A program made the position numbers and the translations under genes. This document shows positions 1 to 9,227 of a stretch of DNA of 64,000 nucleotides, piece by piece. The notes beneath the pieces were generated by a model. It ran no database searches, was not told the DNA's origin, and worked only from the letters and a program-made list of their open reading frames with translations. This DNA is from JAFGNV01 sp964612485 (GTDB lineage: Bacteria > Chloroflexota > Anaerolineae > 4572-78 > J111). The stretch spans positions 248,001 to 312,000 of the forward strand of contig CAZTFF010000001.1 of assembly GCA_964612485.1 (NCBI GenBank), written 5' to 3'. How positions within the stretch are numbered: position 1 is the first letter of the stretch; the number at the start of each line of letters is the position of its first letter.

Positions 1-648
1 ACAGTGTGCATCGATCATCATCCCGATCCTACGGATTTTGTTGATGTGGCGGTGGTTGATACGGACGCCGCGGCTACTGCCGAACTGATCTATGATTTGG
101 TGTTGGCGATGGGTGGTAGAATTTCGAAATCTATGGCGCAGGTGTTGTACGCCGGCATCATTACCGATACGGGCAATTTTCGTTTTCCCAAAACCAGCCC
201 GGCCACCCATCGCATTACCGCCGCCTTGTTGGAAGCCGGGGCGAATCCCCTGGAAATCTACGTCAAAATTTACCAGCAATATTCATTGGGGCGGGTGCGG
301 CTCAAAGGGCACGCGCTCGATTCGATCAAACTTGAGGCCGGCGGGCAGATTGCTCATTACAGCCTGGATCAGGCGACGCTCAAAAAGTATGGGGTCGATG
401 GCTCGGAATTGGATGGGTTTGCCAGTCTGGGGCAGGAAATTGGCGGCGTGCGGGTGGTGATTTTTGGTATCGAGCGCTCGCAAGAGCGGGTCAAACTGAG
501 TTTGCGCAGCGACGGCTCGGTGGCCGTGAATCAACTGGCGGCAGAATATGGCGGCGGCGGGCATCCCTCGGCGGCGGGCGCAACCGTAGAGGGCCAACTG
601 GCCGATATTATGGCTGAGGTTGTAGGCAAGGTGAAGCAGCTTTTGTAG
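1..648 (+). CDS. DHH-family phosphoesterase (NrnA-like oligoribonuclease / pAp phosphatase), 5' truncated
   Basis: The reading frame is open to the left window edge, so the N-terminal part with the first metal-binding motifs is missing. What remains starts with the signature Asp-His-His (CIDHHPDPTDF), followed by the DTGNFRF motif near residue 55 and, at the C-terminus, the DHHA1 substrate-binding motif GGGGHPSAAGA. This order is that of cytoplasmic NrnA/MgpA proteins, which degrade 2-5 nt RNA fragments and dephosphorylate 3'-phosphoadenosine 5'-phosphate using Mn2+. The GTG at position 4 lies inside the DHH core and cannot be the true start. RecJ is unlikely because the protein ends directly after DHHA1. 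The family is secure; the exact substrate is inferred. Confidence 0.9.
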   Translation, partial: TVCIDHHPDPTDFVDVAVVDTDAAATAELIYDLVLAMGGRISKSMAQVLYAGIITDTGNFRFPKTSPATHRITAALLEAGANPLEIYVKIYQQYSLGRVRLKGHALDSIKLEAGGQIAHYSLDQATLKKYGVDGSELDGFASLGQEIGGVRVVIFGIERSQERVKLSLRSDGSVAVNQLAAEYGGGGHPSAAGATVEGQLADIMAEVVGKVKQLL

Positions 649-703
649 GTTGCCAGGCATAAGCAGGGCGGCAAATTGCTATTTTTGTCAAAAACGTTTA
701 TAT

Positions 704-738
704 TTCCAACGTAATTCTAATATTCGTGAGCTATAATT
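704..738 (+). promoter_or_regulatory. Possible promoter of the fmdB-like gene
   Basis: A perfect TATAAT lies at 732-737, about 40 bp before the ATG at 778. No good -35 box sits at the standard distance; the region upstream is AT-rich. Weak support. Confidence 0.3.
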
Positions 739-777
739 GCGCCTGGAAATCGATTTAGTTAGTACGAGGAATGCCCT

Positions 778-1101
778 ATGCCCATCTATGAATACGAATG
801 CCTGACCTGTGGTACCCAATTTGAAAAACGACAAAGTTTCAACGACCCTCCCCAAGCGGATTGCCCCAATGGCCATAGCGACACCCGCCGTCTGCTGGCA
901 GCCCCGATGATCGTCTTTAAAGGCAGCGGCTTTTATGTTACCGATAATCGCAGCAAAGCCAAAAATGGGGCTAACGGTTCTAACGGTAAATCGGAATCAA
1001 AAGCTGAGTCTAAATCCGAAGCAAAAACCGAAACAAAATCGGAAGCCAAATCGGAAGCCAAATCAGAAAAAAAGGCCGATAAAAGTACAGAAAATGCGTA
1101 A
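778..1101 (+). CDS. FmdB/CxxC_CxxC_SSSS-type small zinc ribbon protein
   Basis: The first 55 residues match the FmdB regulatory-protein zinc ribbon family: start MPIYEYECLTCGTQFE, then a second knuckle and the RRLLAAPMIVFKGSGFYVTD segment. Members bind zinc and are thought to act as regulators, but their role is poorly known. The first knuckle is a normal CxxC; the second reads CPNGH, so the usual second cysteine pair is replaced by Cys/His. From about residue 60 the chain becomes a low-complexity Lys/Glu/Ser/Ala tail with repeats such as KSEAKSEAKSE, likely disordered. The gene stands alone between a candidate promoter and a strong terminator. Family call is firm; function is not. Confidence 0.85.
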   Translation: MPIYEYECLTCGTQFEKRQSFNDPPQADCPNGHSDTRRLLAAPMIVFKGSGFYVTDNRSKAKNGANGSNGKSESKAESKSEAKTETKSEAKSEAKSEKKADKSTENA

Positions 1102-1128
1102 TGTAAGGCTGCCAGAAAACAATTTCTT

Positions 1129-1156
1129 AAAAAACCCGGTAAACCCGGGTTTTTTG
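1129..1156 (+). terminator. Intrinsic terminator after the fmdB-like gene
   Basis: Arms AAAAAACCCGG and CCGGGTTTTTT enclose a five-base loop and end in a T run, 28 bp after the stop codon. Confidence 0.85.
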
Positions 1157-1173
1157 TTCTTCAAAAAATCTTA

Positions 1174-1202
1174 TTGACTTTCGCCTGAATCTGGCCTATC
1201 AT
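1174..1202 (+). promoter_or_regulatory. Sigma70-like promoter of the PEP/pyruvate-binding gene
   Basis: TTGACT (1174-1179) and TATCAT (1197-1202) are separated by exactly 17 bp, directly after the upstream terminator and about 30 bp before the start codon. Confidence 0.6.
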
Positions 1203-1231
1203 AAATTGGTAATGGGGCAGAGGAGCCGTTG

Positions 1232-3571
1232 ATGGATCCATCAAATATTGCCGACTCAAAAATTTTAAGGATCACGCTTACGTTGAGTAACTATCCGATT
1301 CTGGCTAAAAAAATCCGGGAGCGGATGCGGTACGAACTGTTTGCCAAACACATCCTCAGCGCGGATGTTTTTGAAGAAGAAGTTGAGCGGAAAGCCATTG
1401 CTTCTCAACTGGCCGAAGGTCTTAACGATCCCATTAGCGAAGAAACAGAAGAGGTGTGGCAGGAGCGATTAACCCGCGTCCGCGATTACCTCACCGATTT
1501 TTATTTTTCATATAACTTTCCGTACAAGCGGTTTGAAGAGATCGTGCGGGATACCGTCAGCCGGAATCAGGGCAGCCAATCCCAGCAAACGGTGATGGCC
1601 TTTTTTAACCCCGAACTGGCCCCCTGGTATCTGTTGTTTGAGCAAGCCGAACGGTATACCACCGCACCCCCCGAAATTTATGAAAATGTAAAGCATCACC
1701 TGCGCGAGATCATTGTGGTGCTGCTCAAAGGTTTGGTCAGCGATCAGCTTGAATTTTTGCGGATTGCGCGGGAGTTTTTTGATATTTACGATCTCAAAGC
1801 GATCAAAGGCTGTAAAATCGGGCGGGGCAAAATTGGCGGCAAGGCGGCAGGCATGATGCTGGCTTACAAAATCCTGCGCCATCCCGAACCGGAGGATGAC
1901 ATTGATCTGAACGATCATGTCCGTATCCCTGAAACGTTTTTTGTGGGCAGCGATATTTATTATGCCTTTAAGGCCGTAAACAACCTGGAATATACCGTCA
2001 GCGCCAAATACCGCACCCGCGAGGAAATTGAGCGAGATTACCCCCAATTGCGAGAAGTCTACTGCAATGGGCACTTTCCCGATTATGTGGTAGAGCAGCT
2101 CCGCGAGTTGATGCAGAAATTGGGCAGCTCGCCGCTAATTGTTCGCTCTTCCAGCCTGCTCGAAGATAATTTTGGTAATGCGTTTGCCGGAAAGTACGAT
2201 AGTTTCTTTTTACCCAATCAGGGCACGGCGGAAGAAAATCTGGATGCCCTGTTAAAAGCCATTGCCAAAGTGTATGCCAGCGTTATTAATCCCGACGCGC
2301 TGTTTTATCGCCAAATCCACCGGCTGGAAGATTATGATGAACGGATGGCGATTTTGATCCAGAAAGTCCAGGGCGAACAACACGGCCAATATTTCTTTCC
2401 CACCATCGGCGGGGTGGGCTTTAGCCGCAATCCCTACATCTGGAACAAAAAACTCAGGCCGGAAGAAGGCTTTTTGCGGCTGGTGTTGGGGCTGGGCACG
2501 CGGGCCGTGGACCGGGTAGACCGGGATTATCCCCGCATGATCGGCCTGAGCCATCCCAGTTTGCGGCCGGTAACCGGCGCGGCTGATGTTAGAAAATATT
2601 CCCAAAAAATGATGGATGTGATTGATCTGGACCAGAATCAACTGGTAACGGTGCCGGTATCCGAGCTACTCTCCGCCGAGTTTCCCGGCGTGCAGTTTAT
2701 GGCCTCTGTAGACGAAGGCGATTTTATCAAACCGATTTTTTCTCTGGGATCGGCGCTTCAACCGGATAAGTTGGTGCTGACCTTTGAAAATCTGATCAAG
2801 AATACGGATTTTATAAAAATAATGAAGGCCATTTTGTCTAAACTGGAGCGCCATTACCGGCGTCCGGTAGATATTGAATTTACCGTGCAATTGGTTCCCG
2901 ATTATCCTAAACCGAAAATCCTTCTGCACCTGCTGCAATGCCGTCCCCTCAGCAATCAGCAGTGGACGCCCGATGTGGTGATCCCCCACAATATCCCCCA
3001 GGCCGAGCAGTTGTTCAGCACCCACCATATTGTGCCGCAGGGAATTGTGGAGAAGATAAAATATATAGTTTACGTTGATCCCGAGACTTACAGCCAGATT
3101 TCCAATAACACGGTTCGGTTAGAATTGGCACGGGTGATTGGCCGAATTAATAAACGGCTGGAAGGGGAAATATTTGTGTTGATGGGGCCGGGACGGTGGG
3201 GAAGTTCCAATCTTGATCTGGGCGTTAAAGTTACCTATGCGGATATCTATAATACCAGCATGCTCATTGAGGTGGCTATTTTCGGCAGCGATGGCACGCC
3301 CGAAGTATCGTACGGCACCCACTTTTTTCAGGATTTGGTGGAAAGCAATATCTATCCGCTTTCTGTTTACCCGGCTAATCGGGCTGCCGTTTTTGATTGG
3401 GACTTTTTTGAAAGTGCAAACAATCTTTTGCCTGATTTACTGCCTGCAGACAGCGTGTATGCCGATTATATCAAAATAATCAACGTGCCGGAGCAAAGTA
3501 AAGGGAAATATTTGCGGGTGGTGATGAATGCCGAAGAAAACAAGGCTTTGGGCTACCTGCGCCGGTACTAA
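1232..3571 (+). CDS. PEP/pyruvate-binding (PPDK N-terminal, ATP-grasp) domain protein
   Basis: A 779-residue protein with the nucleotide-binding ATP-grasp region of PEP synthase and pyruvate phosphate dikinase. Visible motifs are GKIGGKAAGMMLAYKIL near residue 200, VRSSSLLEDNFGNAFAGKY near residue 305 and LLQCRPLSNQ near residue 570, which closes the PPDK_N domain. The phosphohistidine swivel domain and the TIM-barrel PEP/pyruvate site are absent, so it is not a complete dikinase. The N-terminal 190 residues are helical and not recognised. ATG at 1232 is preferred over TTG at 1229 because AGGAG at 1221-1225 is six bases upstream. It has its own promoter and terminator. It may be a phosphotransfer or regulatory relative of PEP synthase; the substrate is unknown. 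Confidence 0.8.
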   Translation: MDPSNIADSKILRITLTLSNYPILAKKIRERMRYELFAKHILSADVFEEEVERKAIASQLAEGLNDPISEETEEVWQERLTRVRDYLTDFYFSYNFPYKRFEEIVRDTVSRNQGSQSQQTVMAFFNPELAPWYLLFEQAERYTTAPPEIYENVKHHLREIIVVLLKGLVSDQLEFLRIAREFFDIYDLKAIKGCKIGRGKIGGKAAGMMLAYKILRHPEPEDDIDLNDHVRIPETFFVGSDIYYAFKAVNNLEYTVSAKYRTREEIERDYPQLREVYCNGHFPDYVVEQLRELMQKLGSSPLIVRSSSLLEDNFGNAFAGKYDSFFLPNQGTAEENLDALLKAIAKVYASVINPDALFYRQIHRLEDYDERMAILIQKVQGEQHGQYFFPTIGGVGFSRNPYIWNKKLRPEEGFLRLVLGLGTRAVDRVDRDYPRMIGLSHPSLRPVTGAADVRKYSQKMMDVIDLDQNQLVTVPVSELLSAEFPGVQFMASVDEGDFIKPIFSLGSALQPDKLVLTFENLIKNTDFIKIMKAILSKLERHYRRPVDIEFTVQLVPDYPKPKILLHLLQCRPLSNQQWTPDVVIPHNIPQAEQLFSTHHIVPQGIVEKIKYIVYVDPETYSQISNNTVRLELARVIGRINKRLEGEIFVLMGPGRWGSSNLDLGVKVTYADIYNTSMLIEVAIFGSDGTPEVSYGTHFFQDLVESNIYPLSVYPANRAAVFDWDFFESANNLLPDLLPADSVYADYIKIINVPEQSKGKYLRVVMNAEENKALGYLRRY

Positions 3572-3593
3572 AAACGGGCGGATGGCTGACAGC

Positions 3594-3622
3594 AAAAAAA
3601 AACCGGGGGTCCCGGTTTTTTT
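3594..3622. terminator. Bidirectional intrinsic terminator
   Basis: Stem AACCGGG/CCCGGTT is flanked by a long A run on the left and a T run on the right, so it can end transcription of both the PEP/pyruvate-binding gene and the converging winged-helix gene. Confidence 0.8.
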
Positions 3623-3645
3623 ATGGTTGGCTCTATTAAGAAATG

Positions 3646-3969
3646 TTAAATGCGTAATTCGTAACCCTGCCCCCGGCGGGTGAGAATACATTCGGGAATG
3701 CGCGGGTTTTCTTCAATCTTTTGGCGCAGCCAGCAAATATGAACATCCAACGTGCGGGTATCGCCCAGATATTCGGTGTTCCATACTTCTTGCATGAGTT
3801 CGCTGCGGCTGACAACTTTGCCCACGTTTTGCATTAACAACGCCATTAGTTTTGTTTCTTTGGGCGTCAGGTGGATCTGACCGCCATTTTTCTTGAGGCA
3901 AGATTTTTCCAAATCTAACGACATATTGCCGGCTTCCACTTTTTTGGGGGCTGAATTTTGACGAGGCAT
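3646..3969 (-). CDS. Stand-alone winged-helix DNA-binding protein (OmpR/PhoB C-terminal type)
   Basis: At 107 residues this is only the Trans_reg_C output domain: LTPKETKLMALLMQN, the recognition region VVSRSELMQEVW, the helix TRTLDVHICWLRQKI and the wing ILTRRGQGYEL. The receiver domain usually fused to it is missing. The first 15 residues (MPRQNSAPKKVEAG) are a short polar lead. GGAGG seven bases before the ATG fixes the start. The next gene upstream on the same strand is a receiver with no output domain, so the two may be halves of one regulator. The domain call is firm; the pairing and the target genes are inferred. Confidence 0.85.
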   Translation of the reverse strand: MPRQNSAPKKVEAGNMSLDLEKSCLKKNGGQIHLTPKETKLMALLMQNVGKVVSRSELMQEVWNTEYLGDTRTLDVHICWLRQKIEENPRIPECILTRRGQGYELRI

Positions 3970-4020
3970 AAGCGTTCCTCCAACCAGATTCTTTAACTTA
4001 GCTTAATTAAGATTTGTCCC

Positions 4021-4050
4021 CATTATAGCAAGAGAGATTCTAAAAATCTA
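4021..4050 (-). promoter_or_regulatory. Extended -10 promoter of the winged-helix gene
   Basis: On the minus strand TTGCTATAATG gives an extended -10 element (TGnTATAAT; -10 at 4022-4027), about 50 bp upstream of the ATG. The -35 position (4045-4050) is poor, as is common with extended -10 sites. Confidence 0.5.
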
Positions 4051-4051
4051 T

Positions 4052-4065
4052 AGGACGTCTGTCCT
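4052..4065. promoter_or_regulatory. Inverted repeat at the -35 side of that promoter
   Basis: AGGAC-GTCT-GTCCT is a perfect 5-bp inverted repeat just upstream of the extended -10 promoter. It could be an operator; no protein is known to bind it. Confidence 0.3.
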
Positions 4066-4131
4066 GTAACTGTTAAGGAACGATAGTCTTTAAGTACCAT
4101 CGAGCGCCGGCAACACTTTGCCAATGAGAAT

Positions 4132-4503
4132 TTATTTGTTCATTACTTCCTCTACCTTTTCTATCAAGGCAATCGGGCTGAAGGGCTTGGTAAAATAATC
4201 ATCGGCCCCCGCCTCTCTTCCGGCCTTAATGTCACTTTCTTGGCCTTTAGCCGATAACATCACAACGGTAATATTGGCTGTGTCAGGATCGTTTTTTAGT
4301 TGACGGCACACTTCCAACCCATCTACGTTGCTGCCGGGCATCATAATATCCAGTAAAACGATGTCTGGATGTTCGTTCTGAGCTAATTCCAGAGCTTGCT
4401 GGCCGTTTTCAGCCGCCAAAATCTGGTAGTCGCCAATTTCCAGCGTTACCTGTACCAGTTCTCTTACTTCAAGCTGGTCGTCTACAATTAAAATTTTTTT
4501 CAT
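4132..4503 (-). CDS. Single-domain response regulator (CheY-like)
   Basis: A 123-residue receiver with all phosphorylation residues: acidic pair D8/D9, phospho-acceptor D52 in IVLLDIMMPG, S84 in VVMLSAKG and K106 in YFTKPF. No output domain follows; the chain ends at EEVMNK. It lies between the 1368-residue hybrid kinase and the lone winged-helix protein on the same strand. It probably takes phosphate from one of the neighbouring kinases and passes the signal by protein contact, perhaps to the winged-helix protein. That link is inferred from position only. Confidence 0.9.
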   Translation of the reverse strand: MKKILIVDDQLEVRELVQVTLEIGDYQILAAENGQQALELAQNEHPDIVLLDIMMPGSNVDGLEVCRQLKNDPDTANITVVMLSAKGQESDIKAGREAGADDYFTKPFSPIALIEKVEEVMNK

Positions 4504-4631
4504 CAGGATAAATCCTCCATCAAAATTTCTTTTTTGAGGTTGTGTCAGCAGGTTTGGATTTTCATATTTTACATAAAGTTAATAATCTTATTAATCATGG
4601 CCGGTTGATCTTGGTGATGTATCAAAATCCA

Positions 4632-7600
4632 TCATTTTATTCGTTCGATGGGTTGTGAGAGGGGAAGCGTAAAGTAAACGGTGGTACCCACGTCCGGTTC
4701 GCTTTCGATCCATACTTCTCCTCCGTGCTGCTCGATGATGAGCTTGCTGGTGGCTAACCCCAGGCCGCTGCCGCTGATGCCGGTATGCGAAGGGTTGGCT
4801 CGATAAAAGGGTTTAAAGAGATGTTCTTGTTGTTCCGGCGTCATGCCAATCCCCTCGTCTTGCAAGCTTATTTCCACGTTTTCGGCTTTCGATTTTCCCC
4901 GGATCGTGATGGTCGCGCCTTTGGGTGAGTAATTAATGGCGTTGGTCAGCAGGTTTTGCCCCACCTGCGTTAATCGGAAAGGATCGCCCTCAATAGGTGG
5001 CAGCGCTGTTAACCCCTCCAAATTTATGATATGGCCGGCTGCTTTTTCGGCGCATAGCACCACCACCTCTTCCATAAGCGCCGCGAGCTTCACCTCTTCC
5101 AGTTTTAAGTCCATGCCGTGGCCGGCTTCCAACCGGGAGAGGTCTACCAGTTCTGTAACAATTTTGGCTAAATGGCTCGATTGTTCGTTAATCATACTTA
5201 AATAATGCCGCTGCCGCTCGGCGTTGAGATCGCGGCTTAGCAGGATTTCGCTGAAGCCCAGGATGGATGTCAGCGGTGTTCGCAATTCGTGAGCGGTAGT
5301 GGTAAGCAGATCGCTTTTGAGCCGGTCGATTTCCCGCAGGCGGGTGACATCTTGAATAATGGTTACGGTCCCTTGCGGTTTCCCCTGGTCGTCCTCAACC
5401 AGCGCGGTCCGCGCCCGGAGAACTTTTTTCCGGGAGTCTTGAACGTCTTTCGGCTGGATATCAACTTCATATCCGCTGCTCCGTTTTTCAAGGGCGTAGC
5501 GGACCATTTCGCGCAGCCGGTTATCTTTGATGCCGGTTCCAATCTCACGCCCCCACATCTCTTCCAGTTTGATGCCCAGCAGCGTTTCGGCTGCCGGATT
5601 GGCCAGGATCACTCTATGATCCGGGTCGGTCACAATTAAGCCATCGGCTACAGATTGCAAAATGGCGTCAATTTTATCGCGGGCGTCGGCGGCTTCCAGC
5701 ATGGTTTGTTCCAGTTTGGCGGTCCGTTCCCGCACCAGGTCTTCCAGATGTTCGCGATATTCGTTGAGCTTGGCCTCGGCCCGTTTGCGTTCGGCAATTT
5801 CTTCTTGGGCCTGTTCAAACAGGCGGGCATTTTCAATGGCGATGGCGGCCTGGTCGGCCAGTAATTCCAGCATGCGGAGTTCCGTATCTGGCAGCACGTG
5901 GGGCCGGTGATACTCAATATTCATCACCCCGACAACGCGGCTGCCAATTTTAAGGGGAAGGCTGGCAATAGCCCCGTATCGTTCTGGATAGGCATCGGTG
6001 TAAACCGGATGCTCGCGGATATTCGGCACCATAATTGGCTCCCCGTGTTGGGCTACGGTATACGTTAAATCAGAGGGGGAAGGCTCCGGTATCTCATATT
6101 CTGTGCCTTCAACCCACAACGCAGCGCCAAAAATGAGTTTTTGATTTTGATACAAATAGATGCGCGCGCTTTGCAAATTGGTGAGAAGGTTGGCACTTTC
6201 CAAAATGGCCTCAAGAACGGTTTCTAACTCCAAACTGGAGGTCAAACTTAGCCCGGCCTGGCGAATGGCTTCCAGATCGGCCACGTGTTGTTTGGTGGCT
6301 TCAAAGAGCCGCACATTTTCAATGGCTACGGCGGTTTGGCCGGCAATGGCCACCATCAGGTCCAAATCCTGTTCGGTCAGATCGCGCTCCTCCGGCGGAT
6401 TGAACGCTACCATCGCGCCCAGTATCTTGTTCCGGTAATGGAGGGGAGTAGCCATCATCGCGCCCGCGTTGAGTTTGCGCCGGGTGGCTTGCAGAGTTGC
6501 GTTTTCATCAGAAAAAGTCACCTCCTTTGGCGCGAGAATGGGATTCTTGCGGCGGATAATCTGGCCCACGGCCCCCTCCCACACCTCATCGAAAGTTGCC
6601 GGAGGTGGGTGGCCCGGGCCGGACCCGCCGGTTACATAATGGGTGAGTTCTTTGGCTTCAATATCCAGGGTGATCAGGATGGCGTGGGTCACGGATAATG
6701 TTTCTATAAGGCCGTCAACCACAATTTGTAGAAGTTCGGGCAGGTTTTCAAACGCAATCAGCGAGCGGGTGGTGCGGTATAAGGCATCGGTTTGGGTTAA
6801 GGCTCTTTCTGTTTTTTCAAATAATTGGGCGTTTTCAATGGCTACGGCGGCCTGGCTGGCAAAAACCTGGGCCAACTCAGCGTCTGCTTCGCCATAGGCG
6901 GCCACCTGTTGGCCGTTGAGCATGAGGTAGCCGATAACTTTGCCTCTGACAAGCAAGGGCACGCCCATCCATCCATGAATTTGCTCGGCGTGCCCCCAGG
7001 CCAGGTAGCGTGAATCGTTCTGTACATCCGGCAGGTAGATGGGCCATTGGCTGCGTTCCATTTCGCCAAAGAGAATGTCTTCTCCGGCGGGGTAGCTGTA
7101 ACCGAGAACCTCGTCCAGGTTTTCAAAGCCGCGCCCGGCAACCACGCGCAATTGATCATTCTCAAGCAGTAGAACACTGGCGCTTTTGTAGGGGATCACT
7201 TTTTCCAGTTGGGTTAAAATGGTGTCTAAAACCTGGTTCAGATCAAGCGCCGAGGTCAGGGCCACCGTTGCTTCACGGAGCGTTTCAGCCTCCTGCCGCC
7301 GTTTTGCTTCTGCTTCCAATAACTGCGAGTTTTCCAGGGCAATGGCGGCGGCGTTGGCCAAAGGTTGCAGGCGTTCGGTATCTTCAGGGGTAAAGCCGTT
7401 GACCCGATCGCTGTCCAGGCGCAAAATGCCCAACACGCGGTCTCTCAGGCAGAGGGGGGCGGTAATGTTTGATCTTACCCACGCGGTCTCTTCAAAGATA
7501 ACCCAGCGGGGGTCTTGATGGGTATCGGCGATAACCATGGGTTTTTTTGTTTCCACTACCAGCGTATCAATTTCAAGTTCCTGGAGTGATTGCACCAGAT

Positions 7601-8738
7601 CGGTGAAGGCGGCCTGATCGCCAAAGGCTTCGTAGCCCTGCCAGCGGGCGATCCGAAGCATATTGCGCTCAAGCAGCATAATGTGGGCCGCTTTGAAGGG
7701 AACCAGGCGTTGGACCTGGCGAAGAATTTCATCTAATACGTCAATGTAGCTTACCTGCGAGGTCAGCGCCAGTGTTACTTCCGTTAATGTTTCGGCCAGC
7801 AGCCGTTGGTCGCGTTCGGCTTCCAGCAGCCCGGCGTTATTCAGGGCGATACCGGTTTGTTCGGCAAAGGCTTGCAGGCGTTTGGCCTGGGTATCGGTAA
7901 AGAAGCCGGGGATACGGCTGGCTAGATTGATGAAGCCTACAATTTTATCGCGGATACGGATAGGCGAACCGGCGTAGGAATGTATCCAGCGCGTTTCCGG
8001 CGTGTCAACCCAGACGGCGTCTTCTTTGGTGGTGGGGATGACAATATATTGGCCGTGCCGGTACATTTGTTGCAGGGTGGGGATTTCTTCAATTATAAAA
8101 TACTCGCCCACCATGGTGGGCAGGCCCCGTTCCCGGTAGCCGCGCCCGCCAACCACATTGGCCCGATCCGCCTTGATGAGCATGATGTTGGCTGTATCGT
8201 GAGGAACCACGCGCCCTACATTGGCCAAAATGCGGTCCAGTACTTCGTCCAGGTTCAGGGTGCTGTTGAGCGCGGCAATAATATCGCGGAGCGCTTCGGC
8301 AATTTCGCGTTGTTCCCGTTCCGCCATTTCAATCCGTTTGCGTTCAATGGCATACCGCAGGGCGCGAACCAGCCCGTAGCTTTCTACATGGCCTTTCACC
8401 AGATAATCCTGCGCCCCGGTTTGCACCGCTTTTACAGCCAAAACCTCATCGTTGGTGCCGCTCATTACCACAATGGGCATATCGGGCGCGGCCTGGTGCA
8501 TCAGGCTGACGGTCTCCAGGCCGTTTTGATCCGGCAAAGAAAGGTCTAACAAAATAATATCAAAGGGGTCTCCATTTTGTACCGTTGATCGGGCATCATC
8601 TAAACAGCCAACGTGGACCAGGTCGAAGCGGCTGGATAGAGAACGCCGACGCTCTTCGGCCAGCATTTCGTTGACCAGCCGGGCATCGCCCGGGTTATCT
8701 TCAACCAATAAAATTTTGATGGTTGGGCTGTTTTCCAT
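4632..8738 (-). CDS. Receiver/5xGAF/PAS histidine kinase
   Basis: A 1368-residue soluble kinase with its receiver at the N-terminus. The receiver spans residues 8-125 (D65 in IILLDLSLPD, K115). Five GAF domains follow, roughly residues 158-305, 325-475, 495-645, 660-815 and 830-985, each opening with a similar helix such as LNLDEVLDRILANV or LDLNQVLDTILTQL. A coiled linker, a PAS domain (about 1030-1140, GLIVTDPDHRVILANPAAE), a HisKA domain with H1150 in TTAHELRTPLTSILGF and a HATPase_c domain (N box NLLTNAINYSP, G boxes QDEGIGM and GSGLGLA) complete it. No membrane segment is visible, so sensing is cytoplasmic. Two Rcp1-like receivers sit directly upstream and a CheY-like one downstream; they are likely phosphorelay partners. 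Confidence 0.92.
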   Translation of the reverse strand: MENSPTIKILLVEDNPGDARLVNEMLAEERRRSLSSRFDLVHVGCLDDARSTVQNGDPFDIILLDLSLPDQNGLETVSLMHQAAPDMPIVVMSGTNDEVLAVKAVQTGAQDYLVKGHVESYGLVRALRYAIERKRIEMAEREQREIAEALRDIIAALNSTLNLDEVLDRILANVGRVVPHDTANIMLIKADRANVVGGRGYRERGLPTMVGEYFIIEEIPTLQQMYRHGQYIVIPTTKEDAVWVDTPETRWIHSYAGSPIRIRDKIVGFINLASRIPGFFTDTQAKRLQAFAEQTGIALNNAGLLEAERDQRLLAETLTEVTLALTSQVSYIDVLDEILRQVQRLVPFKAAHIMLLERNMLRIARWQGYEAFGDQAAFTDLVQSLQELEIDTLVVETKKPMVIADTHQDPRWVIFEETAWVRSNITAPLCLRDRVLGILRLDSDRVNGFTPEDTERLQPLANAAAIALENSQLLEAEAKRRQEAETLREATVALTSALDLNQVLDTILTQLEKVIPYKSASVLLLENDQLRVVAGRGFENLDEVLGYSYPAGEDILFGEMERSQWPIYLPDVQNDSRYLAWGHAEQIHGWMGVPLLVRGKVIGYLMLNGQQVAAYGEADAELAQVFASQAAVAIENAQLFEKTERALTQTDALYRTTRSLIAFENLPELLQIVVDGLIETLSVTHAILITLDIEAKELTHYVTGGSGPGHPPPATFDEVWEGAVGQIIRRKNPILAPKEVTFSDENATLQATRRKLNAGAMMATPLHYRNKILGAMVAFNPPEERDLTEQDLDLMVAIAGQTAVAIENVRLFEATKQHVADLEAIRQAGLSLTSSLELETVLEAILESANLLTNLQSARIYLYQNQKLIFGAALWVEGTEYEIPEPSPSDLTYTVAQHGEPIMVPNIREHPVYTDAYPERYGAIASLPLKIGSRVVGVMNIEYHRPHVLPDTELRMLELLADQAAIAIENARLFEQAQEEIAERKRAEAKLNEYREHLEDLVRERTAKLEQTMLEAADARDKIDAILQSVADGLIVTDPDHRVILANPAAETLLGIKLEEMWGREIGTGIKDNRLREMVRYALEKRSSGYEVDIQPKDVQDSRKKVLRARTALVEDDQGKPQGTVTIIQDVTRLREIDRLKSDLLTTTAHELRTPLTSILGFSEILLSRDLNAERQRHYLSMINEQSSHLAKIVTELVDLSRLEAGHGMDLKLEEVKLAALMEEVVVLCAEKAAGHIINLEGLTALPPIEGDPFRLTQVGQNLLTNAINYSPKGATITIRGKSKAENVEISLQDEGIGMTPEQQEHLFKPFYRANPSHTGISGSGLGLATSKLIIEQHGGEVWIESEPDVGTTVYFTLPLSQPIERIK

Positions 8739-8747
8739 GAGAATTTT

Positions 8748-9185
8748 CTAATCGGCCGGTAATTTTACTACATTGAGCCAAAAGGTTTCAATGGATTTTA
8801 TAACGGTGATAAATTGATCAAGATCAACCGGTTTGGTAATGTAACAGTTGGCATGCAGGTAATAGGTTTTTAAAATATCTCGTTCGGCTTCGGAGGTGGT
8901 AAGTATGACCACCGGAATCCGCTTCAGGTCAGGGTCTTGTTTGATTTCGGCCAGCACTTCGTACCCGTCTTTTTTGGGCAGGTTGAGATCAAGTAGGATC
9001 ACGTCAGGGCGCGACGCATCAGCATGCGGCGTTTCTCGACGCAAAAAGGCCAGGGCTTCTACGCCATCCGTAACCACATTGATTTCGTTATTGACTTTAC
9101 CCTCTTTAAAGGCCTCAAGTGTCAACCGGATGTCGCCGGGGTTATCTTCTACCAGTAGAATTTTTATCGCATTTTCCTCAGCCAT
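8748..9185 (-). CDS. Rcp1-like response regulator (copy 2)
   Basis: A 145-residue receiver of the type paired with bacteriophytochrome-like kinases: LLVEDNPGDIRLTLEAF at the start, phospho-acceptor D66 in DVILLDLNLPKKDG, T in VILTTSEAE and K in CYITKPVDLDQF. The insert with GVEALAFLRRE is typical of Rcp1. It ends 10 bp before the giant kinase gene and is closely similar to the receiver encoded next upstream, which points to tandem duplication. It has no output domain and so acts by protein contact or as a phosphate shuttle. Confidence 0.9.
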   Translation of the reverse strand: MAEENAIKILLVEDNPGDIRLTLEAFKEGKVNNEINVVTDGVEALAFLRRETPHADASRPDVILLDLNLPKKDGYEVLAEIKQDPDLKRIPVVILTTSEAERDILKTYYLHANCYITKPVDLDQFITVIKSIETFWLNVVKLPAD

Positions 9186-9227
9186 CTACAGCTCCTTAAA
9201 CCTGATAGCCTTTTGAAGACAGGCTGT

